NCBI GenBank assembly: GCA_018674495.1
Contig: JABHAA010000108.1
Coordinates: forward strand, 42,149-106,148
Length of the DNA stretch: 64,000 nt
DNA from: Rhodospirillaceae bacterium
GTDB lineage: Bacteria > Pseudomonadota > Alphaproteobacteria > Rhodospirillales > UBA2165
Reading direction: 5' to 3'
Shown: piece by piece, positions 26,129 through 35,703 of the stretch
Layout of the letters: every line of letters begins with the position of its first letter
Position numbering within the stretch: position 1 is the first letter of the stretch
Position numbers and translations under genes: made by a program
Notes under the pieces: model-generated
Told to the model about the DNA's origin: nothing
The model's database searches: none
The model's input: only the letters and a program-made list of their open reading frames with translations

Positions 26129-26914
26129 ATGGCGACGAACGGAACGCGCAAATTGTTTAGCGCGGAATTGAAGATGCTCGAAGCACAAGCCGGCGCGGAC
26201 GCCGGTGCAATCGAGCCGTCGCCATCGTTCCATGGCGCCAGCCGCAGCAGTGCCGGCAACGGCTCCGTCAGCAATCAAGATCTGTTGAGCGCGATCACCG
26301 CACTGTCCAATAGAATCGGCGGCGGCGGCGATCTGGAATTGGCTGAAACCGAGGATATTCCCGCGCCCGACGCCGACTTAGAGCAAGATATGGAAATGGC
26401 CCACAATATGCGCTCCGAGCTGCGCGCCATGGCCCGCTCGATCAAGGAAACCAAATCCGAGATCAAGGCCATGCGCGTCGGCGGCAAGGGCGACGATACG
26501 CTACTGACCGCCTCGTCGGAACTGGACGCGGTGGTCATGGCGACCGAGGAGGCGACCGATTCTATCCTCAACGCCTCTGAAACCATCGAAGCGCTGGCCG
26601 CAAAAATACAATTGAACGCCGTCAGCGACGAAGACCGCCAGGCTACCGAAGATATCCAGGAGCAGACCATCAAAATGCTCGAAGCGTGCAATTTTCAGGA
26701 TATTACCGGCCAGCGCATTACCAAGGTGGTCAACACCTTGAAATTTGTCGAAGAGCGTATCGACGCCATGATCGATATTTGGGGCGCCGACGACATCGAA
26801 GAGGTCGATGCGTCCGTCACGCCCGACAACGAAGGCGACAAGGGACTGCTCAATGGCCCCGCACTCGACGGCGAAGGCATCGATCAGAACGATATCGACA
26901 AGCTTTTCGATTAA
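26129..26914 (+). CDS. cheZ: CheZ-family CheY-phosphate phosphatase
   Basis: 261 residues, long four-helix-bundle protein. The catalytic Asp/Gln motif is NFQDITGQRITKV (compare DFQDLTGQVI in enteric CheZ), followed by KFVEERIDAMI. The C terminus, GIDQNDIDKLFD, resembles the CheY-binding tail of CheZ. Helix 1 (KETKSEIKAM, EEATDSILNASETIEALAAKI) fits the bundle. AAAAGGGGA lies ten bases before the ATG. No other chemotaxis gene is in the window, so it stands apart from the main che operon; its target receiver is not identified. Confidence 0.85.
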   Translation: MATNGTRKLFSAELKMLEAQAGADAGAIEPSPSFHGASRSSAGNGSVSNQDLLSAITALSNRIGGGGDLELAETEDIPAPDADLEQDMEMAHNMRSELRAMARSIKETKSEIKAMRVGGKGDDTLLTASSELDAVVMATEEATDSILNASETIEALAAKIQLNAVSDEDRQATEDIQEQTIKMLEACNFQDITGQRITKVVNTLKFVEERIDAMIDIWGADDIEEVDASVTPDNEGDKGLLNGPALDGEGIDQNDIDKLFD

Positions 26915-27075
26915 ACTTGACCGCCTTCCAGGGCTAAGGCATCACATCAAATTCTTGACGTCCGGCTTTCAGCGATAGTGCGAAAGGTGCGCTTTTTCTT
27001 GATTGCAAACCGGATTTGGCGACAATGGCCGCCGGATGGCATTTGGCCGCCCTCTATTTTGGCAGCGATACGATT

Positions 27076-28488
27076 ATGGCGAAAGACAACACAGCAAAAC
27101 CCGAAGCCAGTTCGATCTGGGGCGGCCGTTTCAGCGGCGGCCCGGCAGAGGCGATGCAGCGCATCAATGCCTCCATCGGCTTCGATTGCCGGCTCTATGG
27201 CCAGGATATTGCGGGCTCCCTAGCGCACGCCGATATGCTTTGCGCCCAAGGCATTATCTCGGCCGAGGACGGCGCCGCCATCGCCGCCGGTCTGAAAGAC
27301 ATATTGGCCGAGATCGAGGCCGGCAATTTCGAATTTAAGGCCGAGCTGGAAGATATTCACATGAATATCGAGGCCCGGCTTGGCGAATTGATCGGCGATG
27401 CGGCCGGGCGGCTGCATACGGCGCGCTCGCGCAACGACCAGGTGGCCACCGATTTCCGGCTTTGGGTGCGGGATGCCCTGGATGATCTAGACGGCGCCCT
27501 CAGAAACATGCAGGCGGCGCTGATCGAGCGGGCCGAAAGCCACGCCGCATCGATTATGCCCGGTTTCACGCATCTGCAGACGGCGCAGCCGGTGACCCTT
27601 GGCCATCATCTTTTGGCCTATGTGGAAATGTTCGGCCGCGACCGCTCGCGCCTGGCCGATTGCCGCGCACGCATGAACGAGATGCCGCTGGGATCGGGCG
27701 CTCTGGCCGGCGCGTCGTTCCCCATCGACCGTGACGCAACGGCCAAGGCGCTTGGCTTCGATAAGCCAACCGCCAATTCCTTGGACGCGGTATCGGACCG
27801 GGATTTCGCCCTCGAATATCTGGCTGCCGCTGCGATCCTCGGCGTGCATCTGTCGCGCTTGGCGGAAGAATTTGTGCTCTGGAGCTCGGAAGCTTTCGGC
27901 TTCGTAAGCCTATCGGACGCCTTTACCACCGGCTCGTCGATGCTGCCACAAAAGCGCAACCCGGATGGTGCCGAGCTGGTGCGCGCCAAGTCGGGCCGGC
28001 TAATTGGCGCGCTGGGTGGGCTTTTGATTGTCATGAAGGGATTGCCGCTGGCCTATTCCAAGGACATGCAGGAAGACAAGGAACCGGTGTTCGAAACCGC
28101 TGATACGCTTGCCCTTTGCATTGCCGCCATGACCGGCATGATCGGCGACGCCGCGTTTGATACCGGCGCCATGGAGCGCGCCGCCGCGTTGGCGGAAACC
28201 GGCGCCGTCGATATCGCCGACTGGCTTGTCCGCGAACACGATCTACCGTTTCGGAGCGCCCATCACGTGGCTGGACAATTGGTTCGCCTGGCCGAGGAAA
28301 AGGGCTGCGGCCTTGCCGATTTGAGCCTGGCCGATTTGCAAAATATCGAGCCCCTATTGACGGCGGAGGCGCAAAAGGTTTTGGATATCCATTATGCGGT
28401 CAGCGTGCGCAGCAGTTACGGCGGCACCGCGCCCGACCGGGTCAAGGCGGCCTGTGCCGATGCGCGGGTGCGCTTTTTAGGCGGATGA
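27076..28488 (+). CDS. argH: Argininosuccinate lyase
   Basis: Last step of arginine synthesis, cleaving argininosuccinate to arginine and fumarate. 470 residues from the ATG at 27076 ([23 protein letters not shown]), which gives the normal family start; the upstream ATG at 27016 is less likely. Fumarase/aspartase-superfamily signatures: [37 protein letters not shown], and the [18 protein letters not shown] loop near 285 with the catalytic Ser. It is followed with a 4-base ATGA overlap by a small lipoprotein gene and then lysA. Confidence 0.95.
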   Translation: MAKDNTAKPEASSIWGGRFSGGPAEAMQRINASIGFDCRLYGQDIAGSLAHADMLCAQGIISAEDGAAIAAGLKDILAEIEAGNFEFKAELEDIHMNIEARLGELIGDAAGRLHTARSRNDQVATDFRLWVRDALDDLDGALRNMQAALIERAESHAASIMPGFTHLQTAQPVTLGHHLLAYVEMFGRDRSRLADCRARMNEMPLGSGALAGASFPIDRDATAKALGFDKPTANSLDAVSDRDFALEYLAAAAILGVHLSRLAEEFVLWSSEAFGFVSLSDAFTTGSSMLPQKRNPDGAELVRAKSGRLIGALGGLLIVMKGLPLAYSKDMQEDKEPVFETADTLALCIAAMTGMIGDAAFDTGAMERAAALAETGAVDIADWLVREHDLPFRSAHHVAGQLVRLAEEKGCGLADLSLADLQNIEPLLTAEAQKVLDIHYAVSVRSSYGGTAPDRVKAACADARVRFLGG

Positions 28489-28634
28489 GGCAAATGATTT
28501 TTCGGCGTGCCATGGCATTGATTCTGGTCCTGCTGTTTGCGGCGGGGCTGACCGCGTGCGGCAAAAAGTCCGCCCTTGAGCCGCCGGCCGGTGACAAGGA
28601 ACGCCAGTTCCCGCTCCCCTACCCCAGAAAATAG
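28485..28634 (+). CDS. lptM: LptM-like small lipoprotein (YifL family)
   Basis: A 49-residue protein: [10 protein letters not shown], a hydrophobic stretch [11 protein letters not shown], then lipobox LTAC, and the family-typical [10 protein letters not shown]. It ends QFPLPYPRK before TAG. The LTACGxKgxLxxP pattern and position directly before lysA match LptM/YifL lipoproteins, which assist disulfide maturation of the LPS translocon LptDE. Its ATG overlaps the argH stop, so it should be translated from the argH-lysA message. Recognised from pattern and context only. Confidence 0.75.
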   Translation: MRQMIFRRAMALILVLLFAAGLTACGKKSALEPPAGDKERQFPLPYPRK

Positions 28635-28642
28635 CGCCCACC

Positions 28643-29911
28643 ATGGACCATTTTCAGTATAGAAACGGCACCTTATGGGCCGAAGATGTTGCGCTTTCCA
28701 CAATCGTGGAAGCCGTTGGCACACCCTTCTATTGCTATTCCACCGCCACTTTGACGCGCCATTATAATGTATTCACCGAAGCCTTGGCCGGATTGCCGGC
28801 GCTGGTTTGCTATTCGGTGAAGGCCAATTCCAACCTAGCGGTGATCAAGACTCTTGCCGGGTTGGGCGCCGGCGTCGATGTGGTTTCGGGCGGCGAATTG
28901 ATGCGCGCAATGCGGGCTGGGGTGCCGGCGGACCGTATTGTCTTTTCCGGCGTCGGCAAAACCGCGCCCGAAATCAGCGCCGCCCTCGAAGCCGGCATCT
29001 TGCAGATCAATATCGAATCGGAACCGGAACTGGCCCTGGTGAATGATGTCGCCGCTCGGCTTGGGCTTACCGCGCCCATCGCCATCCGCATCAATCCCGA
29101 TATCGATGCCGACACCCACGACAAAATCTCCACCGGGCGCTCGGAAGACAAATTCGGCATCGAATGGACAAGGGTTCACGAAGTTGTGACGCGGAGCGCC
29201 GGCTTGGACCATATCCAAGTGGTCGGCTTGGCCATGCATATCGGCTCGCAATTGACGTCGCTGGATCCGTTCCGGGATGCCTTCCAGCGGCTTAGCGGAC
29301 TGGTCACCGATTTGCGCACCAGGGGCGTTGAAATTCAACGGCTTGACCTCGGTGGCGGGCTCGGAATCCCCTACGATGATAGCGCCGTTCCGGAGCCAGC
29401 GGCCTATGGCCAATTGGTGCGCGAAATGCTCGGCGATCTGGACTGCCGGCTATTGTTCGAGCCCGGTCGCCTGATTGTCGGAAATGCAGGTATTCTGGTG
29501 ACAAAAGTTGTATATTTAAAGGAAGGCGCGACACGGAATTTCGTAATCGTGGACGCGGCGATGAACGATCTTCTCCGGCCATCTCTGTATGATGCACGCC
29601 ACGAGATCGTTCCGCTGGTGGAGCCTCCGCCCGGCGGGCCCGAAATGGCCGCCGATGTGGTAGGCCCGGTCTGCGAGACTGGCGATACCTTCGCCACCGA
29701 ATTGACGATGGCGCAGCTGGAAGCGGGCGATGCGCTCGCCATCCGCAGTGCCGGCGCCTATGGCGCGGTTATGGCTTCGAGTTATAATAGCCGCGCGCTG
29801 GTGCCGGAGGTGATGGTCAACGGCGAAGACTTTGCCGTTATCAGGCGGCGCATCACCACCCAAGACTATCTGGACTATGAAGACATGCCCGATTGGCTGG
29901 AAGAAGAATAG
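28643..29911 (+). CDS. lysA: Diaminopimelate decarboxylase
   Basis: PLP-dependent fold-III enzyme making lysine from meso-diaminopimelate, 422 residues. The PLP Lys is in CYSVKANSNLAVI (Lys 60). Other motifs: FSGVGKTAPEISAAL, LAMHIGSQLTSLDPF, LDLGGGLGIPY (phosphate-binding), FEPGRLIVGNAG, VGPVCETGDTF with the active-site Cys, and AGAYGAVMASSYNSR. Start ATG at 28643, eight bases after the small lipoprotein stop. The DUF4175 gene follows 21 bases downstream. Confidence 0.95.
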   Translation: MDHFQYRNGTLWAEDVALSTIVEAVGTPFYCYSTATLTRHYNVFTEALAGLPALVCYSVKANSNLAVIKTLAGLGAGVDVVSGGELMRAMRAGVPADRIVFSGVGKTAPEISAALEAGILQINIESEPELALVNDVAARLGLTAPIAIRINPDIDADTHDKISTGRSEDKFGIEWTRVHEVVTRSAGLDHIQVVGLAMHIGSQLTSLDPFRDAFQRLSGLVTDLRTRGVEIQRLDLGGGLGIPYDDSAVPEPAAYGQLVREMLGDLDCRLLFEPGRLIVGNAGILVTKVVYLKEGATRNFVIVDAAMNDLLRPSLYDARHEIVPLVEPPPGGPEMAADVVGPVCETGDTFATELTMAQLEAGDALAIRSAGAYGAVMASSYNSRALVPEVMVNGEDFAVIRRRITTQDYLDYEDMPDWLEEE

Positions 29912-29932
29912 TAAACAAGAGAAGCGGAACCT

Positions 29933-32440
29933 GTGAAAATTAGCCGAGGTCCATTTTTCAAATTCTACCTGATGGCGGCGCGCGCCGGTCTGGCCTTGGA
30001 ATATCTTTGGCCGGCTTTGTGGCCGGCGGTGGGTTTGGCCGGCCTGTTCATTGCCGCCGCGCTTTTGGATTTGTTCAGCTTCGTTCCGGTATGGCTGCAT
30101 GCAGCGCTGGTCATTTTGTTCCTGATCGGCTTTTTCGGCGCCCTGCAAAAAGCCGTTACCCGCATTCCCAATATCCGCGCCGCCGCCGCCCGGCACCGCA
30201 TAGAAGTTAATTCCGGCCTTGATCACCGGCCGCTGGCGGCGCTCGAAGACGATCTCGCCATCGGCGCCGATGACGCAGGCGCCGTCGTGCTTTGGCAGGC
30301 GCACCGCCAGCGCATGGAAGAACAGGCGCGTAGTTTACGCCTGCGCCTGCCCCATGCGGGCCTCACAAGCCGCGATCCCTGGGCGATCCGCATTGCCGTT
30401 GCCGTATTGTTGGTGGTTGGCGTGTTTGCCGCCGGCAGCGACGGGTTTTCCAGGCTGGGGCGGGCGCTGTTGCCGGAATTGAGCGCGCTGGCCGGCGCCG
30501 ATACGACCAAACTAAACCTGTGGATCACGCCGCCCGCCTATACCGGCGAGGCGCCCGTGGTCCTCAAATCAGGTGCCTCATCTAGCGCCTCGGCCAATGG
30601 CCCGGCGCCGGTGGACGGTCGCCAAGTGTATATCGATATTCCCGCCGGCAGCGCCGTACTGGCCCAAGTTTCAGGCGGCGGCGCGGTGCCAGAGCTGCGC
30701 GTCGACGAGGCCGCCGAGCCGTTCGGGCGCATAGAAGCCGACCGCTATCATCTGGAAACCAAACTCAACAAGGGCAGCCGGCTCGCCGTGCACCAGCGCG
30801 GGCGCGAATTGGCGGGCTGGGAATTGAACGTCCGCCAGGACAAGGCGCCAAGCATCGAAATTACCGCCGCCGCCGAAACCTCCCGCCAAATGCGCGTACA
30901 GATCCCGTACGCCAGCCAAGACGATTACGGGCTGAAGGACGTCACCCTTTCCATGCGCCGCATCGATGGGACGGCGATCCCTGGCGGCGCCGACGAGATC
31001 ATTCTCCGCCTGCCGCTGCCGGGCGGCAACCGGAAATTGGTGAAGGGCAAATCCAACCACGATTTGGTCGCGCATGTTTGGGCCGGATTGCCGGTGCTGG
31101 TGCATCTTCTGGCGACCGATGAGAATGGCCAGACCGGCGTCTCGGCGGTGGAGCCGGTGGTCTTGCCCGAACGCCAATTCTCGCACACGGTGGCCAAGGA
31201 AATTTATGAGCTGCGCAAGCGCCTGACCGCCAAGGACCGGGACCGGCGCCTGGGCATTTTGAAATTGGATTCCATCGCCGAAATCCCGACCCGGTTTGCC
31301 GGCAACTACACAGTTTATTTGGCGCTTCGGGTGGCGCGCGAACGCTTGCGCCAGGACAGGCGCGACATCGCCGTCGCCGATGTGCAGAAGATACTATGGG
31401 ATACCGCGCTGCGCCTGGAAGAGGGCCGCGCCTCGGACGCCAACCGCGATCTGGCCGCCGCCCAGCGGGCTTTAGCTGATGCCCTGAACCGGGGCGCCGA
31501 TATCAAGGAGCTGGAGCGGCTCATGGACGAGGTGCAAAAGGCGATGCAAAAGTTCGTGGCGGCGCTGATGCGCGAGTTGCGCCAGCGCGGCCAGCTGCCG
31601 CCCACCGATCCCAACAGCCAAACCACCGATATGCAGGATTTGCAGCGCATGCTCGACCAGATGCGCGAACTGATGCGCCAAGGATCGCGCGAAGCCGCCA
31701 AGCAAATGATGGCCGAGTTGCAGCGTATGCTGCAAAATTTACGCGGCGCCCTGGCTCGGCGCGGCCAACAGAGCGAGCAATCGCGGCGCGCCCAGAAAAC
31801 CATGCGCGAATTGCGCGGTATCATCCGCCGCCAGCAGAAGCTTTTGGACGAAACCTTCCGGCGCACCCGGCCCAGCGGCCAGCGCCGGCGAGACGAAGAG
31901 CATTCCGAGGCCAACAACGAGGGCCTGGACGAACAAAAGGCGGTCCGCCGCGAATTGGGCAAAATGATGCGCAAATTCGGCGAACAGGCCGGCCAGATTC
32001 CAAAGGGTCTGGGCGATGCCGAGCGCGCCATGCGGCGGTCCGAACGCGCCTTGGGCCAGGGCCGGCCCGGCGATTCCATCGATCCGCAGAACCAGGCGCT
32101 GGACGCACTTCGGCGCGGCGCGCAGAACTCGGCGCAGTCATTGGCGCGCCGTCTGGGGCGCGGCGGCGTCGGGCGCGGTCGCCTTGATCCCAGAGGCGGG
32201 CGCTTCGGCGCCTTCACCGGGCCCCGGCTTCGCGGCCTCCGCCCCGGCAACCGCGACCCGTTCGGTCGCCAGTTGGAAGAGGGCAACGCCGGAACCGCCA
32301 CCGGACGCGTTAAGATACCGGAAGAAAGCGAGATCCAACGGGCCCGCAAAATCCTCAACGAGCTACGCAAGCGCATGGGCGATCAATGGCGCCCGGAGCT
32401 GGAGCTCGAATATATCGAGCGGCTGCTAAAGCGGTTCTAA
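29933..32440 (+). CDS. DUF4175 / TIGR02302 family membrane protein
   Basis: 835 residues with a GTG start at 29933 (GAGAAGCGGA upstream). Two N-terminal membrane segments (about 25-65) and a third near 150 are followed by a periplasmic-type region (SWD-like YTGEAPVVLKSG, IDIPAGSAVLAQVSGGG). A long charged helical part follows (about 430-770), very rich in Gln/Arg/Met, with LQRMLDQMRELMRQGSREAAKQ. A Gly/Arg-rich stretch and a conserved C terminus (EWRP-like GDQWRPELELEYIERLLKRF) complete it. Family of unknown function nearly confined to Alphaproteobacteria and often next to lysA. Confidence 0.88.
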   Translation: MKISRGPFFKFYLMAARAGLALEYLWPALWPAVGLAGLFIAAALLDLFSFVPVWLHAALVILFLIGFFGALQKAVTRIPNIRAAAARHRIEVNSGLDHRPLAALEDDLAIGADDAGAVVLWQAHRQRMEEQARSLRLRLPHAGLTSRDPWAIRIAVAVLLVVGVFAAGSDGFSRLGRALLPELSALAGADTTKLNLWITPPAYTGEAPVVLKSGASSSASANGPAPVDGRQVYIDIPAGSAVLAQVSGGGAVPELRVDEAAEPFGRIEADRYHLETKLNKGSRLAVHQRGRELAGWELNVRQDKAPSIEITAAAETSRQMRVQIPYASQDDYGLKDVTLSMRRIDGTAIPGGADEIILRLPLPGGNRKLVKGKSNHDLVAHVWAGLPVLVHLLATDENGQTGVSAVEPVVLPERQFSHTVAKEIYELRKRLTAKDRDRRLGILKLDSIAEIPTRFAGNYTVYLALRVARERLRQDRRDIAVADVQKILWDTALRLEEGRASDANRDLAAAQRALADALNRGADIKELERLMDEVQKAMQKFVAALMRELRQRGQLPPTDPNSQTTDMQDLQRMLDQMRELMRQGSREAAKQMMAELQRMLQNLRGALARRGQQSEQSRRAQKTMRELRGIIRRQQKLLDETFRRTRPSGQRRRDEEHSEANNEGLDEQKAVRRELGKMMRKFGEQAGQIPKGLGDAERAMRRSERALGQGRPGDSIDPQNQALDALRRGAQNSAQSLARRLGRGGVGRGRLDPRGGRFGAFTGPRLRGLRPGNRDPFGRQLEEGNAGTATGRVKIPEESEIQRARKILNELRKRMGDQWRPELELEYIERLLKRF

Positions 32441-32813
32441 AACGGTCAGGGCTGCACCAACCGGTCTAAGCAATGGCCGCCAAGGATGACGCACCTCCGG
32501 CGCAAAGACAGGCAGACTTCCAGCAAGAAATCCGATTTCATCTTGAATTGCTGATTGCGCGACGCGATCCATCCCGGGGGATGGCGCGGCGCCATAGATA
32601 CGGGCAAAGCGCCCGCCCGGTGGGGCAACCCACCGGTGGCTTCATTGATCGACATATTGACTCTCCCATTTATCGCCTCATTTTCTGAGGTCCCATGGGA
32701 GCCATGCAGGAATCATGCCCGATCTAGATAATATTTATGCAAACAATTCAAGTGGCTGCCGCCGGTGATGTCCGGCAATTGCGCGCCGCCCGGCAAAAAT
32801 TGCCGGGGGACTG
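32441..32813. other. Mostly non-coding gap between convergent genes
   Basis: A 373-bp gap between the DUF4175 stop and the zinc-ribbon stop. It contains the possible small protein on the minus strand and a perfect 8-bp GC-rich hairpin CCGGTGGG-GCAA-CCCACCGG (32617-32636) with a stable GNRA-type loop but no T-run. Nothing else is recognised. Confidence 0.5.
32446..32655 (-). CDS. Possible small protein
   Basis: 69-residue frame (MSINEATGGLPHRAGALPVSM...). It has a good ribosome-binding site, GGGAGAG, five bases before the ATG. The C-terminal half holds two or three Cys residues. No family is recognised. It lies between the DUF4175 gene and the zinc-ribbon gene and overlaps the strong hairpin at 32617-32636, which would fall in codons 7-13. 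Coding is plausible from the Shine-Dalgarno alone. Confidence 0.35.
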   Translation of the reverse strand: MSINEATGGLPHRAGALPVSMAPRHPPGWIASRNQQFKMKSDFLLEVCLSLRRRCVILGGHCLDRLVQP

Positions 32814-33884
32814 TTATTCGTGCTTGGGTGCGTCTTCCTTGGGAGCGCCATCCTTGGGAGCGCCATCCTTGGGCGCTTCGCTTTCCAGATCGCCGAAGGT
32901 GACGTCCAGGCGTCTGGCGGTGGGCACCAGATCGATAATCACCGCCGAGAAATCGAACTTCTCGCCGGGCTTCAACAGGCTTTTCTCCGGCGACATGCTT
33001 TTGGTCTGCACCGGCTGGCCGTTGCCGTCAAAGGCAATGATCTGAATAACCGGAACCGGTCTGTCGGTGTCCGCAATATTGGTAATGGTGCCCTTGACCA
33101 CGACGGCGTCCTTGCCATCCCGGGTTTCGCGCGCCGGGGCAGCGGTCTTGATTGCCAAGCCTTCGCCGGGAATATCCACATGCATGCCGATCCAATCGTA
33201 GAACGCCCCATTTGCGCCCGGCCACAGACCGACCACTGTTCCGCGTACAACCACCAGCCCGGCGCCGATGCCTGCGATAACCACGATAATAATCAACGGC
33301 ATTATGAGCCGCTTAATCAGGCTCTTTTTCGGCGCGTCGTCCTCGTCATCACCGACGCCTTCCGACAATACATTGGGTATGGGATCGGGGTCCGGGATGT
33401 CGTCGGGATCGAAGTCTTCGTCAAAGTCCTCTTCATCGTCGTCTTCGATCGAATGGATATCGCCTAGCGGTTCCGGGTCCGGTATCGATTCCAGCGCTTC
33501 TTCGTCGATATCGGTGATATCGTCGGTGCCGCCGGCAAACACATCGACGCTTTCGATTTCTTCTTCGGGGCCGAGCATGTGGTCCAGATCTTCGTCCGAA
33601 GGCAACTCTTCTTCCGGGATCGGCTCCGGCTCAGCCATAGGCACGGGCTCCGGCTCGGGGATCGGCTCCGGTTCGGGTTCCGGAGGAGGTGGTGGTGGTG
33701 GCGGCGGTGGCGCGGCATATTGCGGCGGTGGCGCGGCATATTGCTGCGGCGGCGGTTGCGCGGCGACCGGATATTGGTGCCAGATATGCTGGCAATTGAA
33801 ACAGCGAACCGGGCGCCCGACGGCATCAATCATGACGCCATCGACAGAAAATGCGGTCTTACAAGTAGGGCAGGTTATTTGCAT
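32814..33884 (-). CDS. MJ0042 zinc-ribbon / DUF3426-like membrane protein
   Basis: 356 residues from the ATG at 33884. The N-terminal zinc ribbon is ITCPTCKTAF...VRCFNCQHIWHQ, with two CxxC pairs. A Pro/Gln/Glu-rich linker follows, then a very acidic region (EDDDEEDFDEDFDPDD). One membrane segment (about 190-215, LIMPLIIIVVIAGIGAGLVV) precedes a C-terminal DUF3426-type domain with KGTITNIADTDRPVPVIQIIAFD. It ends in repeated Ala-Pro-Lys-Asp-Gly units. The family is commonly found beside ftsEX in Alphaproteobacteria; its role is unknown. Confidence 0.88.
   Translation of the reverse strand: MQITCPTCKTAFSVDGVMIDAVGRPVRCFNCQHIWHQYPVAAQPPPQQYAAPPPQYAAPPPPPPPPPPEPEPEPIPEPEPVPMAEPEPIPEEELPSDEDLDHMLGPEEEIESVDVFAGGTDDITDIDEEALESIPDPEPLGDIHSIEDDDEEDFDEDFDPDDIPDPDPIPNVLSEGVGDDEDDAPKKSLIKRLIMPLIIIVVIAGIGAGLVVVRGTVVGLWPGANGAFYDWIGMHVDIPGEGLAIKTAAPARETRDGKDAVVVKGTITNIADTDRPVPVIQIIAFDGNGQPVQTKSMSPEKSLLKPGEKFDFSAVIIDLVPTARRLDVTFGDLESEAPKDGAPKDGAPKEDAPKHE
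32836..32880 (-). repeat. 15-bp tandem repeat in the zinc-ribbon gene
   Basis: TCCTTGGGAGCGCCA occurs twice perfectly (32836-32850, 32851-32865) and a third time in part (32866-32880). It encodes Ala-Pro-Lys-Asp-Gly repeats at the C terminus. In-frame unit length means copy number can change by slippage without breaking the protein. Confidence 0.8.
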
Positions 33885-34030
33885 CGGCACCTGATTCGGA
33901 TGGGCTATAGACCCTTATAGGTAATAGCGATTTTCAACGCAAGCTGACCACGGTTCCCCAAGCCAAAAAACACTCAGGCTCGGGCGCATATGGGCTTATG
34001 GATGGAAATCGGCTAAAATCTGGTTAACGC

Positions 34031-34072
34031 GTCCCAGAATGGGTTTGGGACATAATTTAAGCGGAAATCCGC
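34031..34072 (+). promoter_or_regulatory. Two inverted repeats just before ftsE
   Basis: GTCCCA (34031-34036) pairs with TGGGAC (34046-34051). GCGGA (34061-34065) pairs with TCCGC (34068-34072), ending at the base before the ftsE start. The second hairpin would cover the place where a ribosome-binding site should be. No Shine-Dalgarno is obvious, so translation control is possible but not shown. Confidence 0.35.
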
Positions 34073-34816
34073 ATGACTGATGTCGTCAGCTTCGAAAATG
34101 TCGGGTTACGCTATGGCCTTGGGCCAGAGGTCTTGCGCGATATCTCCCTCAATTTGGAGGCCGGCTCGTTTCATTTCCTGATCGGCGCGTCGGGCGCCGG
34201 CAAATCATCGTTGTTGCGCCTGATGTATTTGGCGCAGCGGCCGTCGCGCGGGCTTATATCGCTCTTCGGGCGCGATATTTCGACCGTCCCCCGGCGCGAA
34301 TTGCCAGCCCTCAGGCGCCGCATCGGCGTCGTGTTCCAGAATTTCCGCCTGCTTCCCCAGCTTAGCGCCTTCGACAACGTGGCCCTGCCGCTACGCGTGG
34401 TCGGCGTAAAGCAATCGGAAATTCGCCGCCACGTGGAGGAATTGCTGACCTGGGTGGGACTGCGCGACCATCTGGACGCCAAACCCGCAACCTTGTCGGG
34501 CGGACAACAACAACGGGTGGCCATCGCCCGCGCCGTCATTTCCAGGCCCAAAATCCTGTTTGCCGATGAGCCCACTGGCAATGTCGACAATCAGATCGCG
34601 GCGCGCATCCTGCATTTGTTTGACGAGCTGAACAAACTCGGCACGACCATCGTTATCGCCACCCACAACGAGGCTTTGATCCGCAAAACCAGGCGCCCGG
34701 TGCTGCATCTGGAAGATGGCGTGGTCCGTTCTGCCGCCGGTGACGAGGACGCCGGGACGCCGGGCGATGATAAACCGGCGGCGCGCCTGGCAACCGAAAA
34801 TGGGCGGCCCGCATAA
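34073..34816 (+). CDS. ftsE: Cell division ATP-binding protein FtsE
   Basis: ABC ATPase (247 residues) that with FtsX recruits and switches septal murein hydrolase activators. Walker [12 protein letters not shown] (about 37-47), Q-loop [21 protein letters not shown], signature [14 protein letters not shown] (about 140), Walker [14 protein letters not shown]-loop [28 protein letters not shown] is the usual FtsE start. A C-terminal tail of about 30 residues rich in Asp/Ala is extra. ftsX follows immediately. Confidence 0.95.
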   Translation: MTDVVSFENVGLRYGLGPEVLRDISLNLEAGSFHFLIGASGAGKSSLLRLMYLAQRPSRGLISLFGRDISTVPRRELPALRRRIGVVFQNFRLLPQLSAFDNVALPLRVVGVKQSEIRRHVEELLTWVGLRDHLDAKPATLSGGQQQRVAIARAVISRPKILFADEPTGNVDNQIAARILHLFDELNKLGTTIVIATHNEALIRKTRRPVLHLEDGVVRSAAGDEDAGTPGDDKPAARLATENGRPA

Positions 34817-34817
34817 G

Positions 34818-35699
34818 ATGGCCATCGGGCGCGGTGCCATTCCGTTCGGCCATGACGATGCCTCGCGCTTTCTGCCTTGGATGCTGGCCTTTATGGTTTA
34901 TCTGGCGGCCCTCGCGGTGGCCGGTCTGTTCATCCTGGCCGATGTGACCGATAAGTTTGATCGCGGCATTGAAAACACTTTGACCATTCAGATACCGGTA
35001 TCCGAGAGCGTCTTGAGCGATGACCGCAAAGTCGCCGCCGTTCTGGCCCGCCTGCGCCGTACGCTGGGCATCGAGCGCGCCGATGCGTTGGGCCGGTCCG
35101 AGGTCTCAGATCTGCTTAGACCCTGGCTCGGTGCGACCGCTGCTTCCGATCAATTGCCGCTGCCCCGGGTAATCGACGTAACCGTGGACCGCAGCAAAGG
35201 CTTCCGGGCCCAAAATGTGCGCGATGCCCTGGAACCCATTGTCCCTGGCATCGTCATCGACGATCACGGCGCCTGGCTGGGCGATTTTTTACGCGCAGTC
35301 CGGGGCGCCGAGATGATGGCTATCGCGGTTGTCTTCCTGATCTGTCTGATCACCGTCATCATGGTAATCTTTACCACCCGCACCGGCTTGGGGCTGCACC
35401 GGGAAACCATCGAGATCATGCATTTTGTCGGTGCCCGGGATTCCTACGTGGCGCGCCAGTTTGCGCTGCGCTTCAGTCTGATGGGTCTCAAGGGCGCGCT
35501 GATCGGCATCGCCCTCGCCGTGCCATCCCTATTGCTGTTGTCGGTGATCGCCAAAAACTCCGGCATCGGATTGATCCCGGACTTCGATCTGACCACAGTG
35601 GCCTGGATCAGTATCGGCGCCACGGTGCCGGCGTCGTCGCTGATCGCCATGATGACGGCGCGCGCCACGGTGATTAAATCGCTCACCCAGATGGTATGA
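34818..35699 (+). CDS. ftsX: Cell division protein FtsX
   Basis: Permease-like partner of FtsE, 293 residues from the ATG at 34818 (MAIGRGAIPFGHDDASRF). An ATG at 34800, overlapping the ftsE end, is an alternative. Four membrane segments: near 22-42 (LPWMLAFMVYLAALAVAGLF), and three in the C-terminal half (MAIAVVFLICLITVIMVIF, LMGLKGALIGIALAVPSLL, VAWISIGATVPASSLIAM). The large periplasmic loop between the first two binds EnvC-type factors in other bacteria. An EnvC-like protein is encoded at 2.1-3.4 kb. Confidence 0.93.
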   Translation: MAIGRGAIPFGHDDASRFLPWMLAFMVYLAALAVAGLFILADVTDKFDRGIENTLTIQIPVSESVLSDDRKVAAVLARLRRTLGIERADALGRSEVSDLLRPWLGATAASDQLPLPRVIDVTVDRSKGFRAQNVRDALEPIVPGIVIDDHGAWLGDFLRAVRGAEMMAIAVVFLICLITVIMVIFTTRTGLGLHRETIEIMHFVGARDSYVARQFALRFSLMGLKGALIGIALAVPSLLLLSVIAKNSGIGLIPDFDLTTVAWISIGATVPASSLIAMMTARATVIKSLTQMV

Positions 35700-35703
35700 G
35701 CGC

